Part shown: in pieces, positions 33,262-41,654 of the stretch
Position numbering within the stretch: position 1 is the stretch's first letter
How the letters are laid out: the number at the start of each line of letters is the position of its first letter
From: DASUME01 sp041179425
GTDB lineage: Bacteria > Myxococcota_A > Polyangia > Polyangiales > DASUME01
DNA: 62,544 bases
Assembly (NCBI GenBank): GCA_041179425.1
Contig: JBEGTL010000001.1
Coordinates: 1 to 62,544 of the forward strand
Direction of reading: 5' to 3'
Notes under the pieces: model-generated
Told to the model about the DNA's origin: nothing
What the model saw: the letters and a program-made list of their open reading frames with translations, nothing else
The model's database searches: none
Made by a program: the position numbers and the translations under genes

Positions 33262-33942
33262 ATGTCTGATAAATTCTCGAACAACAACTTCGACGCGGTC
33301 ACTCCCATCTACGACGCTCTCGCCGGGCTCGTGTTCGGCGGAAACATCCGACGCTCGCAGGTCGCGCTGCTCCCGAAGCTCAAGACCATCGACTCTGCCC
33401 TCGTGATCGGAGGCGGAACGGGCTGGTTTCTGCTGGAGCTCCTCGCGCAGACCGACGTGCGCAAGGTGCTCTACGTAGAGCTCTCGCGAGACATGCTCAA
33501 CAAGTCACGTCAGCTCGTCGAGCGGCGGGCGCCTCAGTGGCTGCACCGCGTGGAGTTCAAGCTGGGCAGCGAGCAGTCCATCACCCCCGAAGACGGTCCG
33601 TTCGATCTGATCGCGACCAACTTCTTCCTGGCTTGTTTTGGCGACGACAACTGCACGCAGATGATCCGGCGTCTGCACCCGCACATGAGCCCCAACGGCC
33701 GCTGGTTGTTTTCGGACTTCCAGGTGCCCGAGCGCGGCTGGGCGCGCCTCTGCGCGCTGGTCCTGTTCAAGGTCATGTTCACGTTCTTCAACGTGTTCAG
33801 CGGACTCGAAGCGCGCCGGCCGCCGAACTACGACCAGGGCTTTCACCAGGTGGGTCTCAAGCCGCAGACCGAGCGTCGTTTCTACGCGCGCATGATCCAC
33901 GTCAAGCTGCTCTCCAACGCGCCGCAGCTCAGCGCCGCCTGA
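33262..33942 (+). CDS. Class I SAM-dependent methyltransferase B
   Basis: ATG 33262 gives 226 residues. The sequence parallels methyltransferase A along its whole length: FDAVTPIYDALAGLVFGGNI, SALVIGGGTGWFLLELLAQT, KVLYVELSRDML, FDLIATNFFLACFGDDN and the hydrophobic tail LFKVMFTFFNVFSGLEARRP followed by PPNY. The paralogues flank the DUF2156 gene (33 bp upstream here), pointing to duplication and separate methylation steps, or a heteromer. A strong bidirectional terminator follows. Confidence 0.85.
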   Translation: MSDKFSNNNFDAVTPIYDALAGLVFGGNIRRSQVALLPKLKTIDSALVIGGGTGWFLLELLAQTDVRKVLYVELSRDMLNKSRQLVERRAPQWLHRVEFKLGSEQSITPEDGPFDLIATNFFLACFGDDNCTQMIRRLHPHMSPNGRWLFSDFQVPERGWARLCALVLFKVMFTFFNVFSGLEARRPPNYDQGFHQVGLKPQTERRFYARMIHVKLLSNAPQLSAA

Positions 33943-34003
33943 GCTTGGCGGCGTGAGGTTCGATCGGCCTCTGTGACGAGCGCGCCGTGATGTACGACCC
34001 AAA

Positions 34004-34037
34004 CAAAGACGGCAGGAGCTTGCTCCGGCCGTCTTTG
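34004..34037. terminator. Bidirectional intrinsic terminator
   Basis: CAAAGACGGC-a-GGAGC at 34004-34019 pairs with GCTCC-g-GCCGTCTTTG at 34022-34037 around a TT loop: 15 base pairs interrupted by one A-G mismatch. A-rich and T-rich ends on both sides suit termination of both convergent genes (methyltransferase B and the SMR gene). Confidence 0.88.
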
Positions 34038-34041
34038 ACTT

Positions 34042-34371
34042 TTAGTGGCGCGCTGCACCACTCAGGTTGAGTCCGACTAGACCGATCACCACCAGCACCA
34101 TGCTCAGGATCTTGAACATGCTGGTGGGCTCCCTGAAGTAGAAGATGCCGATCAGCGCGACGGCGGTGCTGCCGAGCCCCGCCCAGATCGCGTACGCGAC
34201 CGAGACCGGGATCTGGCGTAGCGCAAAGCTCAGACTGCTGAGGCTCGCCATGTACAAGATGAACGAGAGCGCCGAGGGGACGAACACCGTCATCCCCTTG
34301 GAGAACTTGAGTGCGATCGTGCCGGCGACCTCGAGCGCAATCGCGACGTAGAGGTAGATCCAAGACTGCAT
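34042..34371 (-). CDS. Small multidrug resistance (SMR/EmrE-like) transporter
   Basis: ATG 34371 (MQSWIYLYVAIALEVAGTIA) yields a 109-residue, four-helix protein, exactly SMR size. The essential membrane Glu is at residue 14, as in EmrE, followed by the T-x-A-L-K helix end and YAIWAGLGSTAVALIGIFYF, the conserved signature of helix 3. SMR proteins export cationic lipophilic compounds, guanidinium or polyamines by proton antiport as dimers. It starts 10 bp after the ABC permease stop and looks like the third gene of that operon, which may make it part of an export set. Confidence 0.93.
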   Translation of the reverse strand: MQSWIYLYVAIALEVAGTIALKFSKGMTVFVPSALSFILYMASLSSLSFALRQIPVSVAYAIWAGLGSTAVALIGIFYFREPTSMFKILSMVLVVIGLVGLNLSGAARH

Positions 34372-34381
34372 GCCGAGGAAC

Positions 34382-36946
34382 TTACTCGTACTGCAGGGCC
34401 TCGACAACGCTGAGTCGGGCCGCGCTGCGCATCGGCAGCCACGCTCCGACCAGCGCGACAAGCAGTGCCACGCACACCGTCTCGACCACGGCCACCGGAG
34501 AGGCCTGCCAAGCGATGCTCCAGCCCATCTGAAAACGAAGCAGCTCTTTGACCGTGTAAACCGAGATGATCAGCCCGCCGCCGACGCCGAGGACGGCCGC
34601 TGCAAGGCCGATCATCAGCGCTTCGGTGACGAACATCCGCCGTACTTGCTGGCTGACGGCGCCGATGGCCTTAAGCGTGCCGAGCTCGGTGGTCCGATCG
34701 ATCACGGAGACGAACAGGGTATTCACGATGCCCAGCAGCGCGACGATGATGGCGATGACCTCCATCGAGCGCATCAACGAAAACGAGCGATCGAACATGG
34801 CGAGGACTTCGGATTTGTACTCGGCGTTGCCCAGCACGACGAGCTGATGTTTGCTCCCGAGCTCACGCACGATGCGCTCGCGCAGGGGGCCGGCCGCGCG
34901 CGGGTCGGTGATGTACAGGCCAAACGAGTCGACCTTGCGGTCTTTCCAGAGCTTGATGAAGACGTCGCGGCTCATGCTCAGGATGCCGAGCTCCGACGAG
35001 TAGTCGACGTAGATCACCGAGATACGAAACGGGCGCGGGCCCGACGGAGTCTGGAGCGTCACGCTGTCGCCGACCTCGACGTGGAAGTCGCGCGCAAACG
35101 ACTCGCTCGCAGCCACGCCGGTGCCCTCGCGGATCTCCTCGACGGCCTGGTCGAGGTCCCCGGAGACCACCGGCAGATCCTCGTGCTGGGTGTAGTGGAC
35201 GAAGTCGAACGCATCGACGATGAAGGGTTTGTCGCGGTACTGCTGGCGAACCATGCGCAGCGGATTGACGAAGGTCACGTTGGGCATGGCCGAGAGCTCG
35301 GCAAGCATGCTCTCGGGCAGGGAGCGCTCGAAGCGCCCCTGCACCTTGGTGCCCGCGAACACCAAGATGTCGGCCTTGAGCGAGCGCTCGAACCAGCTGA
35401 TGGTGTTCTGCTTCATCGACTCCAAAAAGCAGGCGATGTTGACGACGTTGGCGAGCGCCATGCCGAGCGCCGCGATGGCGATGGCGTTGCGACCCGTGTT
35501 GCGCTCGAAGCCGAGCAGGCCGAGGCGCAGCGTCGCGGAGCGGCGTTTGGTGAAGCGCCGTGCGATGCGCACGAGCAGCAGCGCCAGCGGAGGTGCGAGG
35601 AACACGGTCGCCAGCGCAAAAAACACGGAGACGCTGACACCGAGGAAGAGGTCTTCGCGTGCGTGGGCCACCAGCGCGACGATCACACCCACGCCGAGCA
35701 TGGCGGCGCTGATGGTGAGCGGCCGAGCCGTACCACCGAGCGCGCCCGTGCTGGCTTGCTCGCGCTTTTTCATCGCCACGGTGGGCTCGATGTAGCTGGC
35801 GGCACGGGCTGGAAAGAGTGCGGCGATGAACGAAGCGCCGACGCCGACGGAGATGGCGGCGATGAGCTGGCTCGGCTCGACGGTCAGCGACTCGGGTTTG
35901 ACGGTCGCGAACATCTCGGAGACGCTGGCCGTGGCCGTGGCGAGCGCGGACTTGCCGAGGAACAGACCCAGCAGCACGCCAAAACACGAGCCGACGGCGC
36001 CTACCAACACTCCCTCGCCGACGAACAGTGCGACCACCTGGCCGCGCGTGGCACCGAGGGCGCGCAAGATGCCAATCTCACGACGGCGCTGCGCGACCGC
36101 GATGGCGAGCGCGTTGTAGACGATGAAGCCACCGACCAAGAGGGCCACCAACGAAGCGATGGACAGGCCGAGCTTGAAGCTGGCGAGCAGCTGGTCGGCG
36201 TCTTTGGAGCGCTGCTCGGGCCGCGTGACCGAGGCCTTTTGGCCGATGGCCCGCGAGATGCGCAGCGCGAGCTCGTTGGTGTCTTCGTTCTCGGCGGGCA
36301 CGATGTCGATGCGGTCGAAACGTTTGCCGCGCTCGAACGCGATCTGCGCTGCGTACACGTCCATCAGCAACAAGTCGCCGCCGAACACCTTGGCCGGACC
36401 GCTGGGTGCGAGCAGCCCGCGCACGTTGAAGTCGCTGCGGCCCTGCGTGGTCTCGAGCGAGAGCGCCGTCCCCTCGGCGACGCCGTTCTTTTTGGCGTAG
36501 CTCGCCGCGAGCAAGATGCCGCGCGGGTCGTTGAGAAAGGCGAGGTCGTCCTTGACCTTGACCTCTTCGCCATCGCCTTCGCCGACGTGGTACTCGCGCA
36601 CACCGTCGTCGGCCAGGGTGTCGACCGCCAGCACGACCAGCTGCGTGTCGTGCGCCACGTCGCGGACGATCTCTTGGATGACGGGTGCGGCCACGGCCAC
36701 GCCGGGCACACCGCGGACGACGTCGAGCAGCTCTTCGTCGACGCCTGTGCTCTCGCCCACGACCAGGGCCGTCTTGCCGGCCATCTGGTCGATGCTGCTG
36801 CGAAACGACGCCATCACCGAGCCGTTGACGACCTCGATGGCGAAGACGAGCGCGACCCCCAGTGCGACGCCCAGCAGCGTGAGCAGCGACCGGCCCGGCG
36901 ACGCGGTCATGTGGCGGAGCGAGATGATGCGGATCAGATGGCGCAC
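34382..36946 (-). CDS. FtsX-family ABC transporter permease, duplicated-domain type
   Basis: The 854-residue protein has two permease units. The first has an N-terminal helix (SLLTLLGVALGVALVFAIEV), a long periplasmic MacB_PCD-like domain and an FtsX domain with helices near residues 255-370, including AQRRREIGILRALGATRGQV, the coupling motif. A second large external domain ends in another FtsX domain with RTTELGTLKAIGAVSQQVRR. This layout is that of YbbP/LolCE/MacB-type mechanotransmission transporters, which move lipoproteins, lipids or small molecules between inner membrane and periplasm without a transmembrane substrate channel. It overlaps the ATPase gene by 13 bases. Confidence 0.9.
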   Translation of the reverse strand: MRHLIRIISLRHMTASPGRSLLTLLGVALGVALVFAIEVVNGSVMASFRSSIDQMAGKTALVVGESTGVDEELLDVVRGVPGVAVAAPVIQEIVRDVAHDTQLVVLAVDTLADDGVREYHVGEGDGEEVKVKDDLAFLNDPRGILLAASYAKKNGVAEGTALSLETTQGRSDFNVRGLLAPSGPAKVFGGDLLLMDVYAAQIAFERGKRFDRIDIVPAENEDTNELALRISRAIGQKASVTRPEQRSKDADQLLASFKLGLSIASLVALLVGGFIVYNALAIAVAQRRREIGILRALGATRGQVVALFVGEGVLVGAVGSCFGVLLGLFLGKSALATATASVSEMFATVKPESLTVEPSQLIAAISVGVGASFIAALFPARAASYIEPTVAMKKREQASTGALGGTARPLTISAAMLGVGVIVALVAHAREDLFLGVSVSVFFALATVFLAPPLALLLVRIARRFTKRRSATLRLGLLGFERNTGRNAIAIAALGMALANVVNIACFLESMKQNTISWFERSLKADILVFAGTKVQGRFERSLPESMLAELSAMPNVTFVNPLRMVRQQYRDKPFIVDAFDFVHYTQHEDLPVVSGDLDQAVEEIREGTGVAASESFARDFHVEVGDSVTLQTPSGPRPFRISVIYVDYSSELGILSMSRDVFIKLWKDRKVDSFGLYITDPRAAGPLRERIVRELGSKHQLVVLGNAEYKSEVLAMFDRSFSLMRSMEVIAIIVALLGIVNTLFVSVIDRTTELGTLKAIGAVSQQVRRMFVTEALMIGLAAAVLGVGGGLIISVYTVKELLRFQMGWSIAWQASPVAVVETVCVALLVALVGAWLPMRSAARLSVVEALQYE

Positions 36947-37704
36947 TCGGATTCCCCTTCTAGTGTCCGTACGGGCGGCAGTTCATGCGCCGTGGTTGCC
37001 GCGCCTGGAGTCGGACGACTCGGCGCGCTCTCGCTTACGATCTTTCCGTCTTTGAAGTCCACCACACGATCGGCCCGTCGCGCCGCGACCACGTCGTGCG
37101 TGATGATGATCAGGGCACAGCCGCTGTTGCTCGCCGCGTCGAGCAACATCTTTTGGACGATGGCGCCAGACGCGGAGTCGAGGTTGCCGGTGGGCTCGTC
37201 GGCCAAGAGCAGCAGAGGCCGCTGGCTGAGCGCACGAGCCACCGCCACCCGCTGCATCTCGCCGCCGCTCAGCTGATCGGGCCGATGCCCCATGCGGGCG
37301 CCCAGGCCGACCAGGTCGAGCAGCTCTCCTGCGCGCTCATCGGCCTCGTCGAACGAGCTCCCTGCGAGCAACAACGGCAGCGCGACGTTCTCTCGTGCGC
37401 TCAGCAACGGCAGCAGGTTGAAGAATTGAAAGATCAAGCCGACACTTTTGCGGCGCAGGCGCGTCAGGTCGTCGTCTGACAGGCCGGACAGTGCGACGCC
37501 GCCGATGCGCACCTCCCCGGAGCTGGGCCGATCGAGCCCGCCGAGCAGGTTGAGCAAGGTAGACTTGCCCGAACCTGACGGTCCGACGATGGCGACCGTC
37601 TCCCCAGCCTCTACCTGGAGGGAGACGCCCTTGACGGCGCTCACCGCGGCATGTCCGGTGCGATAGGATTTGTGTACGTCGACGGCTTGCAAGATGGCCC
37701 GCAT
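36934..37704 (-). CDS. ABC transporter ATP-binding protein (LolD/MacB-like)
   Basis: A complete 256-residue nucleotide-binding domain: Walker A GPSGSGKST, Q-loop FQFFNLLP, signature LSGGEMQRVAVARAL, Walker B LLLADEPTGNLDS and the H-switch IIITHD. The GNLD sequence and FxFxNLLPxLxxxENV block are typical of the LolD/MacB/FtsE group that works with FtsX-type permeases, matching the downstream overlapping gene. First gene of the ATPase-permease-SMR operon; divergent from FAD oxidoreductase B. The last ~30 residues are a non-conserved acidic/proline tail. Confidence 0.93.
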   Translation of the reverse strand: MRAILQAVDVHKSYRTGHAAVSAVKGVSLQVEAGETVAIVGPSGSGKSTLLNLLGGLDRPSSGEVRIGGVALSGLSDDDLTRLRRKSVGLIFQFFNLLPLLSARENVALPLLLAGSSFDEADERAGELLDLVGLGARMGHRPDQLSGGEMQRVAVARALSQRPLLLLADEPTGNLDSASGAIVQKMLLDAASNSGCALIIITHDVVAARRADRVVDFKDGKIVSESAPSRPTPGAATTAHELPPVRTLEGESECAI

Positions 37705-37935
37705 TGGACACCAGACTAGTCAATGCGTGAGCGCGGTCTACAGAATAAGAGGAAGGAGAGCGAGTCTACAGTCCGCTTTCTCGGCAACTCTCTGCTGGCG
37801 CCGGGTCGTGTAGTGCCGGACACCGAGCGGGACCCTGCACAAACGGCCCAAATTGCAGCGCGCGGACAAAACGTAAACTCGTTCGTCGCCCCGGCTGTGT
37901 TAGCTTCCCCGTCTTCGCCCCCCCTCGGAGAAAGC

Positions 37936-39420
37936 ATGTCAGGAAAGCCGTCAGTTCGTGGTTCGCGCGCAGCACAAGCGAGCACTTCGACGCAAAAGCA
38001 TCGGCGCGCCGTGGTGATCGGCGGCAGTATGGTCGGCATGGCGGTGGCGCGTGCAGTCAGCGACCACTTCGACGAGGTCTTCGTGATTGACAAAGACCAC
38101 TTCCCGCGCGACGCGCCCGACCACCGCAAGAGCGTCCCGCAGAGCTGGCACATCCACAACCTGACGCTCCGCGGACAGCGCGAGATCGAAGAGTTGTTGC
38201 CTGGCTTCGTCGAGACCGCCGTGGGCCTCGGCGCGATGCAGATCGATCACGCTCTCGATGTCGCAGCGTTTACATCGCTCGGCTGGGAGCCGCGGTTCGA
38301 GAGCGGCTTCATCGCGCTGTCTGCCACGCGCATCCTGCTCGAGTTTGCGCAGCGTCAGCGCTTTTTCGAGCTCGTCAAAAACGCCGTCGTGCTCGAGGGC
38401 ACGCGTGTCACGTCTCTGGTGGTCGAGGCCGAGGGCAAGACCCGTCGTGCAGTTGCCGTCACCACCGACAACGCCGAGCACAAAGAGATCCGCGCCGACT
38501 TGATCATCGACTGTGCGGGACGCAGCAGCAGCTGGAAGAGCTGGCTCAAGTCGCACGACGTGCCGCTGCCCAAGGAGACCTTGGTCGACTCGCGCTGCGG
38601 CTACAGCTCCCGGTTTTATCGGCCGCGCGACCCCTCCACGTTCAACTGGAAGGCGCTGATCGTCGACGCCGTGTGCCCTGACCTCCCGCAGTGGGGCGTC
38701 ATCGTGCCGCTCGAGAACAACGACTGGGTGGTGACGCTGGGCGGCTTCAACGACCAGTTCCCGCCGGGCGACGAAAAAGGCTTCATGGAGTTTGCGCGCA
38801 AGCTGCCCACTCCGTCTTACTACGAGGCCCTGCAGCAGGCCGATCCACTCACCGAGGTTCGCACGTTTCGTAAGCTCGAGATGCGCTGGAACCACTTCGA
38901 GAACTACGACCACCCGCTGCAAGGCTTCATGGTGCTCGGAGACGCTGCGTGGGCCTACAACCCGCTCTACGGACAGGGCATGTCGATCGGCACCACGTGC
39001 GCTCGTATCCTGCGCGACGTCCTCGACGAAGACGCCGATCTCAGCTCCCTACCGTTCCGGTTTTACCCGCGGGCCAAGAAGTTTGCGTGGGACCCATGGG
39101 AAGCGACCGCGCTGATGGACATGCGTTGGCCCAAGACCAGCGGCAAGCGGCCGTGGCACAGCAAGATCACCATCCCTGTCACCGCGTTCGTGCTCGATGC
39201 CGGTCACTACGACGAGTATCTGTATCTGGGCATGCTGCAGGCCATTCACTTGCTCAAGCAGCCGAGCGAGCTGCTGAGTCTGCGCAGCGTCTACGGCGTG
39301 CTCCGCTACGCAGTTCGGCGTCTGCTCTCGCTGCTCCCCCCGCTCAACACGTTGCCTTCGCCGCCGGCGCCGACACGTAGCGTCTCGCAGGCCTCTGGCA
39401 CGAGCGTGGCCCTTCGCTGA
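37936..39420 (+). CDS. FAD-dependent oxidoreductase B (paralogue of A)
   Basis: ATG 37936 is preceded by GGAG at 37928-37931; the open frame back to 37723 lacks conserved residues. The 494-residue protein carries AVVIGGSMVGMAVARAVSDH, VPQSWHIHNLTLRGQREIEE, DLIIDCAGRSSSWKSW, and GDAAWAYNPLYGQGMSIG, the same motifs in the same order as the oxidoreductase at 29194. Residues differ strongly elsewhere, so the two probably act on different substrates or positions. Directly upstream of the molybdopterin oxidoreductase (53 bp), likely co-transcribed. Confidence 0.87.
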   Translation: MSGKPSVRGSRAAQASTSTQKHRRAVVIGGSMVGMAVARAVSDHFDEVFVIDKDHFPRDAPDHRKSVPQSWHIHNLTLRGQREIEELLPGFVETAVGLGAMQIDHALDVAAFTSLGWEPRFESGFIALSATRILLEFAQRQRFFELVKNAVVLEGTRVTSLVVEAEGKTRRAVAVTTDNAEHKEIRADLIIDCAGRSSSWKSWLKSHDVPLPKETLVDSRCGYSSRFYRPRDPSTFNWKALIVDAVCPDLPQWGVIVPLENNDWVVTLGGFNDQFPPGDEKGFMEFARKLPTPSYYEALQQADPLTEVRTFRKLEMRWNHFENYDHPLQGFMVLGDAAWAYNPLYGQGMSIGTTCARILRDVLDEDADLSSLPFRFYPRAKKFAWDPWEATALMDMRWPKTSGKRPWHSKITIPVTAFVLDAGHYDEYLYLGMLQAIHLLKQPSELLSLRSVYGVLRYAVRRLLSLLPPLNTLPSPPAPTRSVSQASGTSVALR

Positions 39421-39473
39421 CGCGCGCGCGACGTCTCTTCGCTTCGACGGCAGTCCGCTTGCCAGAGAGCCGC

Positions 39474-41654
39474 ATGATTCAAAAGAAGGTCACGTTCTGT
39501 CGTATCTGCGAAGCGAGCTGCGGGCTGGTCGCAGAGGTCGACGACGAGCGTCGTGTACTGCGGCTGCTGCCCGACCCGGAGCACGTGGTCAGCCGCGGCT
39601 TCGTCTGCGTGAAGGGCACGCGCTACGTCGACGTGCACAACTCACCCGACCGTCTGCAGACTCCGCTCAAGCGTGTAGGTGACCACTTCGAGCCCATCTC
39701 GTGGGACCGGGCCATGCACGAGATTGGCGCCAAGGTGCGTGCGCTGCGCGCGCAACACGGCACCGAGAGCGTGGGCATGTACCTCGGCAATCCGGCGGCG
39801 TTCAGCTTGCCCCACGTCGCATTCGCAGGCTTTTTTGCCAGTGCGCTGGGCACGCGGCACCTCTACACGTCGGGCTCGCAAGACTGCAACAACAAGTTCG
39901 TCGCGGCAGAAGAGATGTTTGGCTCGCCGCTGCTGCAGCCCATCCCCGACATCGATCACGTCCGCTGCTTCATCTTGGTCGGGTCCAACCCCGTCGTCTC
40001 TCAGCTCACGTTCGTCAGTGCGCCGCGCTTGCTCGAGCGTCTGCGCGCCATCGAGAGCGGCGGCGGGCGTGTGGTCTTCGTCAACCCACGCCACACCGAG
40101 TCTGCTGCCAGCTGTGGTCAGCAAGTGTTCATCCGACCGGGCAGCGACGTGTTTTTCTTTCTCGCGTTCGCCAACGAGCTGTTCGCGCGCGGTGGGGTCT
40201 CCGCCAAGGTCGAACCCAGCGTCGTGGGCCTGACGGCGCTGCGCGAGGTCGTCGAGCCGTGGCTTCCCGAGCGTGTCGCGCGCGTGACAGGCATCGCGCC
40301 CGAGCAGCTGCGCGAGCTCGTCGAGGCGTATCTGTCTGCCGACGGAGCCGTTCTCTACGCGGGGACCGGAGTCAACCAAGGCCCGCACGGGACGATCTGT
40401 GCGTGGCTGCTCAACGCCATCAACCTGCTCTCCGGCAACCTCGACCGACGCGGCGGCATGCTGCTGACCAAACAACAGCGCCGCAGTGCCAAGCTGGCCT
40501 ACCCGACTGGCGACAAGATCCCGCACACGTACTCGCGCGTGGGTGGGCACCGCTCGGTGCTCGACTCCATGCCCGCGGCGCTGCTTGCCGACGAGATCAC
40601 CACGCCCGGAGAGGGGCAGCTGCACGGGCTGTTCGTGTCGGCGGGCAACCCGGTGCTCAGCTGCTCCAACAGCGAGCGCACCACCGAGGCGCTGCGCAAG
40701 CTGGAGCTGATTGTCGCGGTCGACCTGTTTCGCAACGAGACGGGCAACCTCGCGCACTACATCCTGCCGGTGACGTCGTCGCTCGAGCGTTCCGACATGC
40801 CGATGGGCATCGCTGGGTATCAGCCCGTGCCTTACTTGCAGTGGGTCGATGCGGTCGTACCGCCGCTTGCCGACACGCGCGACGAGTGGTGGATCTTCTC
40901 TCGCCTGGCGAGCGCGTGTGGCACACCTCTGCTCGGCTCGAAGTTGTTTCAGGGCTGGCTCGACCAATCGACCGACGTGCAGGGGCGCGCCAAGTGGCTG
41001 CCCAAGTGGCTGCGTTTTACGACGTTGTGGCTGTTTGCGATGCTCTGCTCGCTGGAGCTCAAGACGCTGCGTGGACTGCGTAGACGGCTACACGGCGTAC
41101 TGCTCGCTGCGCCGCGAGGCGGCGACTTCGTCGGCAAGAGCGTGCCCACCGCCCACGGCAAGGTCGAGCTCGCGCCGCGCACCTTCGTCGAGGCCGCCGG
41201 CCAGCTCGACCAGGTACACGAGCAGCAGCTCGCGGCAGTAGGGCGTCTTCGTTTGATCACCAAGCGGGAGAAGACGAGCCACAACTCTTGGATGCACAAT
41301 GTCGACCGCTTCGTGAGCGGCGTCCGCAGTCGCAACTACCTTTATATGCACCCCGAAGACGCCAAAGAGCGCGGGCTCAGCGACGGGGTCATGTGTCAGG
41401 TTCGTTCAGACACCGGACAGCTCGAGGTTGAGGTGCAGCTGTCGGACGAGCTGATGCGAGGCGCCGTGGCCCTGCCGCACGGCTGGGGCCACCAGCAGGC
41501 ATCGGGTCTGACGGTCGCGCGACGCACCCACGGGGTCAACGCAAACCTGTTGTCGCCCGATGGCTCGGCCTCGGTCGAGGCGCTCTCGGGCATGACGCAG
41601 CTCACGGCGATCTTGGTCGACGTGAGTGCCGTGCCGTCCTCGGCCCCAGGTTGA
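39474..41654 (+). CDS. Molybdopterin-dependent oxidoreductase (DMSO reductase superfamily)
   Basis: The 726 residues begin with a 4Fe-4S motif (FCRICEASCGLVAEV, then GFVCVKG), followed by the Mo-bisPGD domains: LGNPAAFSLPHVAFAGFFAS, TSGSQDCNNKFVAAEEMFGS (the Cys is a candidate Mo ligand), FILVGSNPVVSQLTF, the NQGPHGTI segment and SAGNPVLSCSNSERT. A C-terminal cap domain reads GQLEVEVQLSDELMRGAVAL and LPHGWGH. No Tat signal is present, so it is cytosolic. Bacterial relatives are often annotated only as formate-dehydrogenase-like. No small electron-transfer subunit is adjacent. Within this cluster it may reduce or hydroxylate a lipid or metabolite. Convergent with LMF-like A with no spacer. Confidence 0.88.
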   Translation: MIQKKVTFCRICEASCGLVAEVDDERRVLRLLPDPEHVVSRGFVCVKGTRYVDVHNSPDRLQTPLKRVGDHFEPISWDRAMHEIGAKVRALRAQHGTESVGMYLGNPAAFSLPHVAFAGFFASALGTRHLYTSGSQDCNNKFVAAEEMFGSPLLQPIPDIDHVRCFILVGSNPVVSQLTFVSAPRLLERLRAIESGGGRVVFVNPRHTESAASCGQQVFIRPGSDVFFFLAFANELFARGGVSAKVEPSVVGLTALREVVEPWLPERVARVTGIAPEQLRELVEAYLSADGAVLYAGTGVNQGPHGTICAWLLNAINLLSGNLDRRGGMLLTKQQRRSAKLAYPTGDKIPHTYSRVGGHRSVLDSMPAALLADEITTPGEGQLHGLFVSAGNPVLSCSNSERTTEALRKLELIVAVDLFRNETGNLAHYILPVTSSLERSDMPMGIAGYQPVPYLQWVDAVVPPLADTRDEWWIFSRLASACGTPLLGSKLFQGWLDQSTDVQGRAKWLPKWLRFTTLWLFAMLCSLELKTLRGLRRRLHGVLLAAPRGGDFVGKSVPTAHGKVELAPRTFVEAAGQLDQVHEQQLAAVGRLRLITKREKTSHNSWMHNVDRFVSGVRSRNYLYMHPEDAKERGLSDGVMCQVRSDTGQLEVEVQLSDELMRGAVALPHGWGHQQASGLTVARRTHGVNANLLSPDGSASVEALSGMTQLTAILVDVSAVPSSAPG

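Noticed and set aside
34370..37276. 968-codon plus-strand open frame over the ABC transporter genes
   Set aside because: His/Asp/Arg-rich with no fold-like pattern; antisense to permease and ATPase genes with full motif sets.
39642..40967. 441-codon open frame on the minus strand inside the molybdopterin oxidoreductase gene
   Set aside because: Low-complexity, Arg/Gln-rich antisense shadow typical of GC-rich DNA; the plus strand has clear Mo-enzyme motifs.
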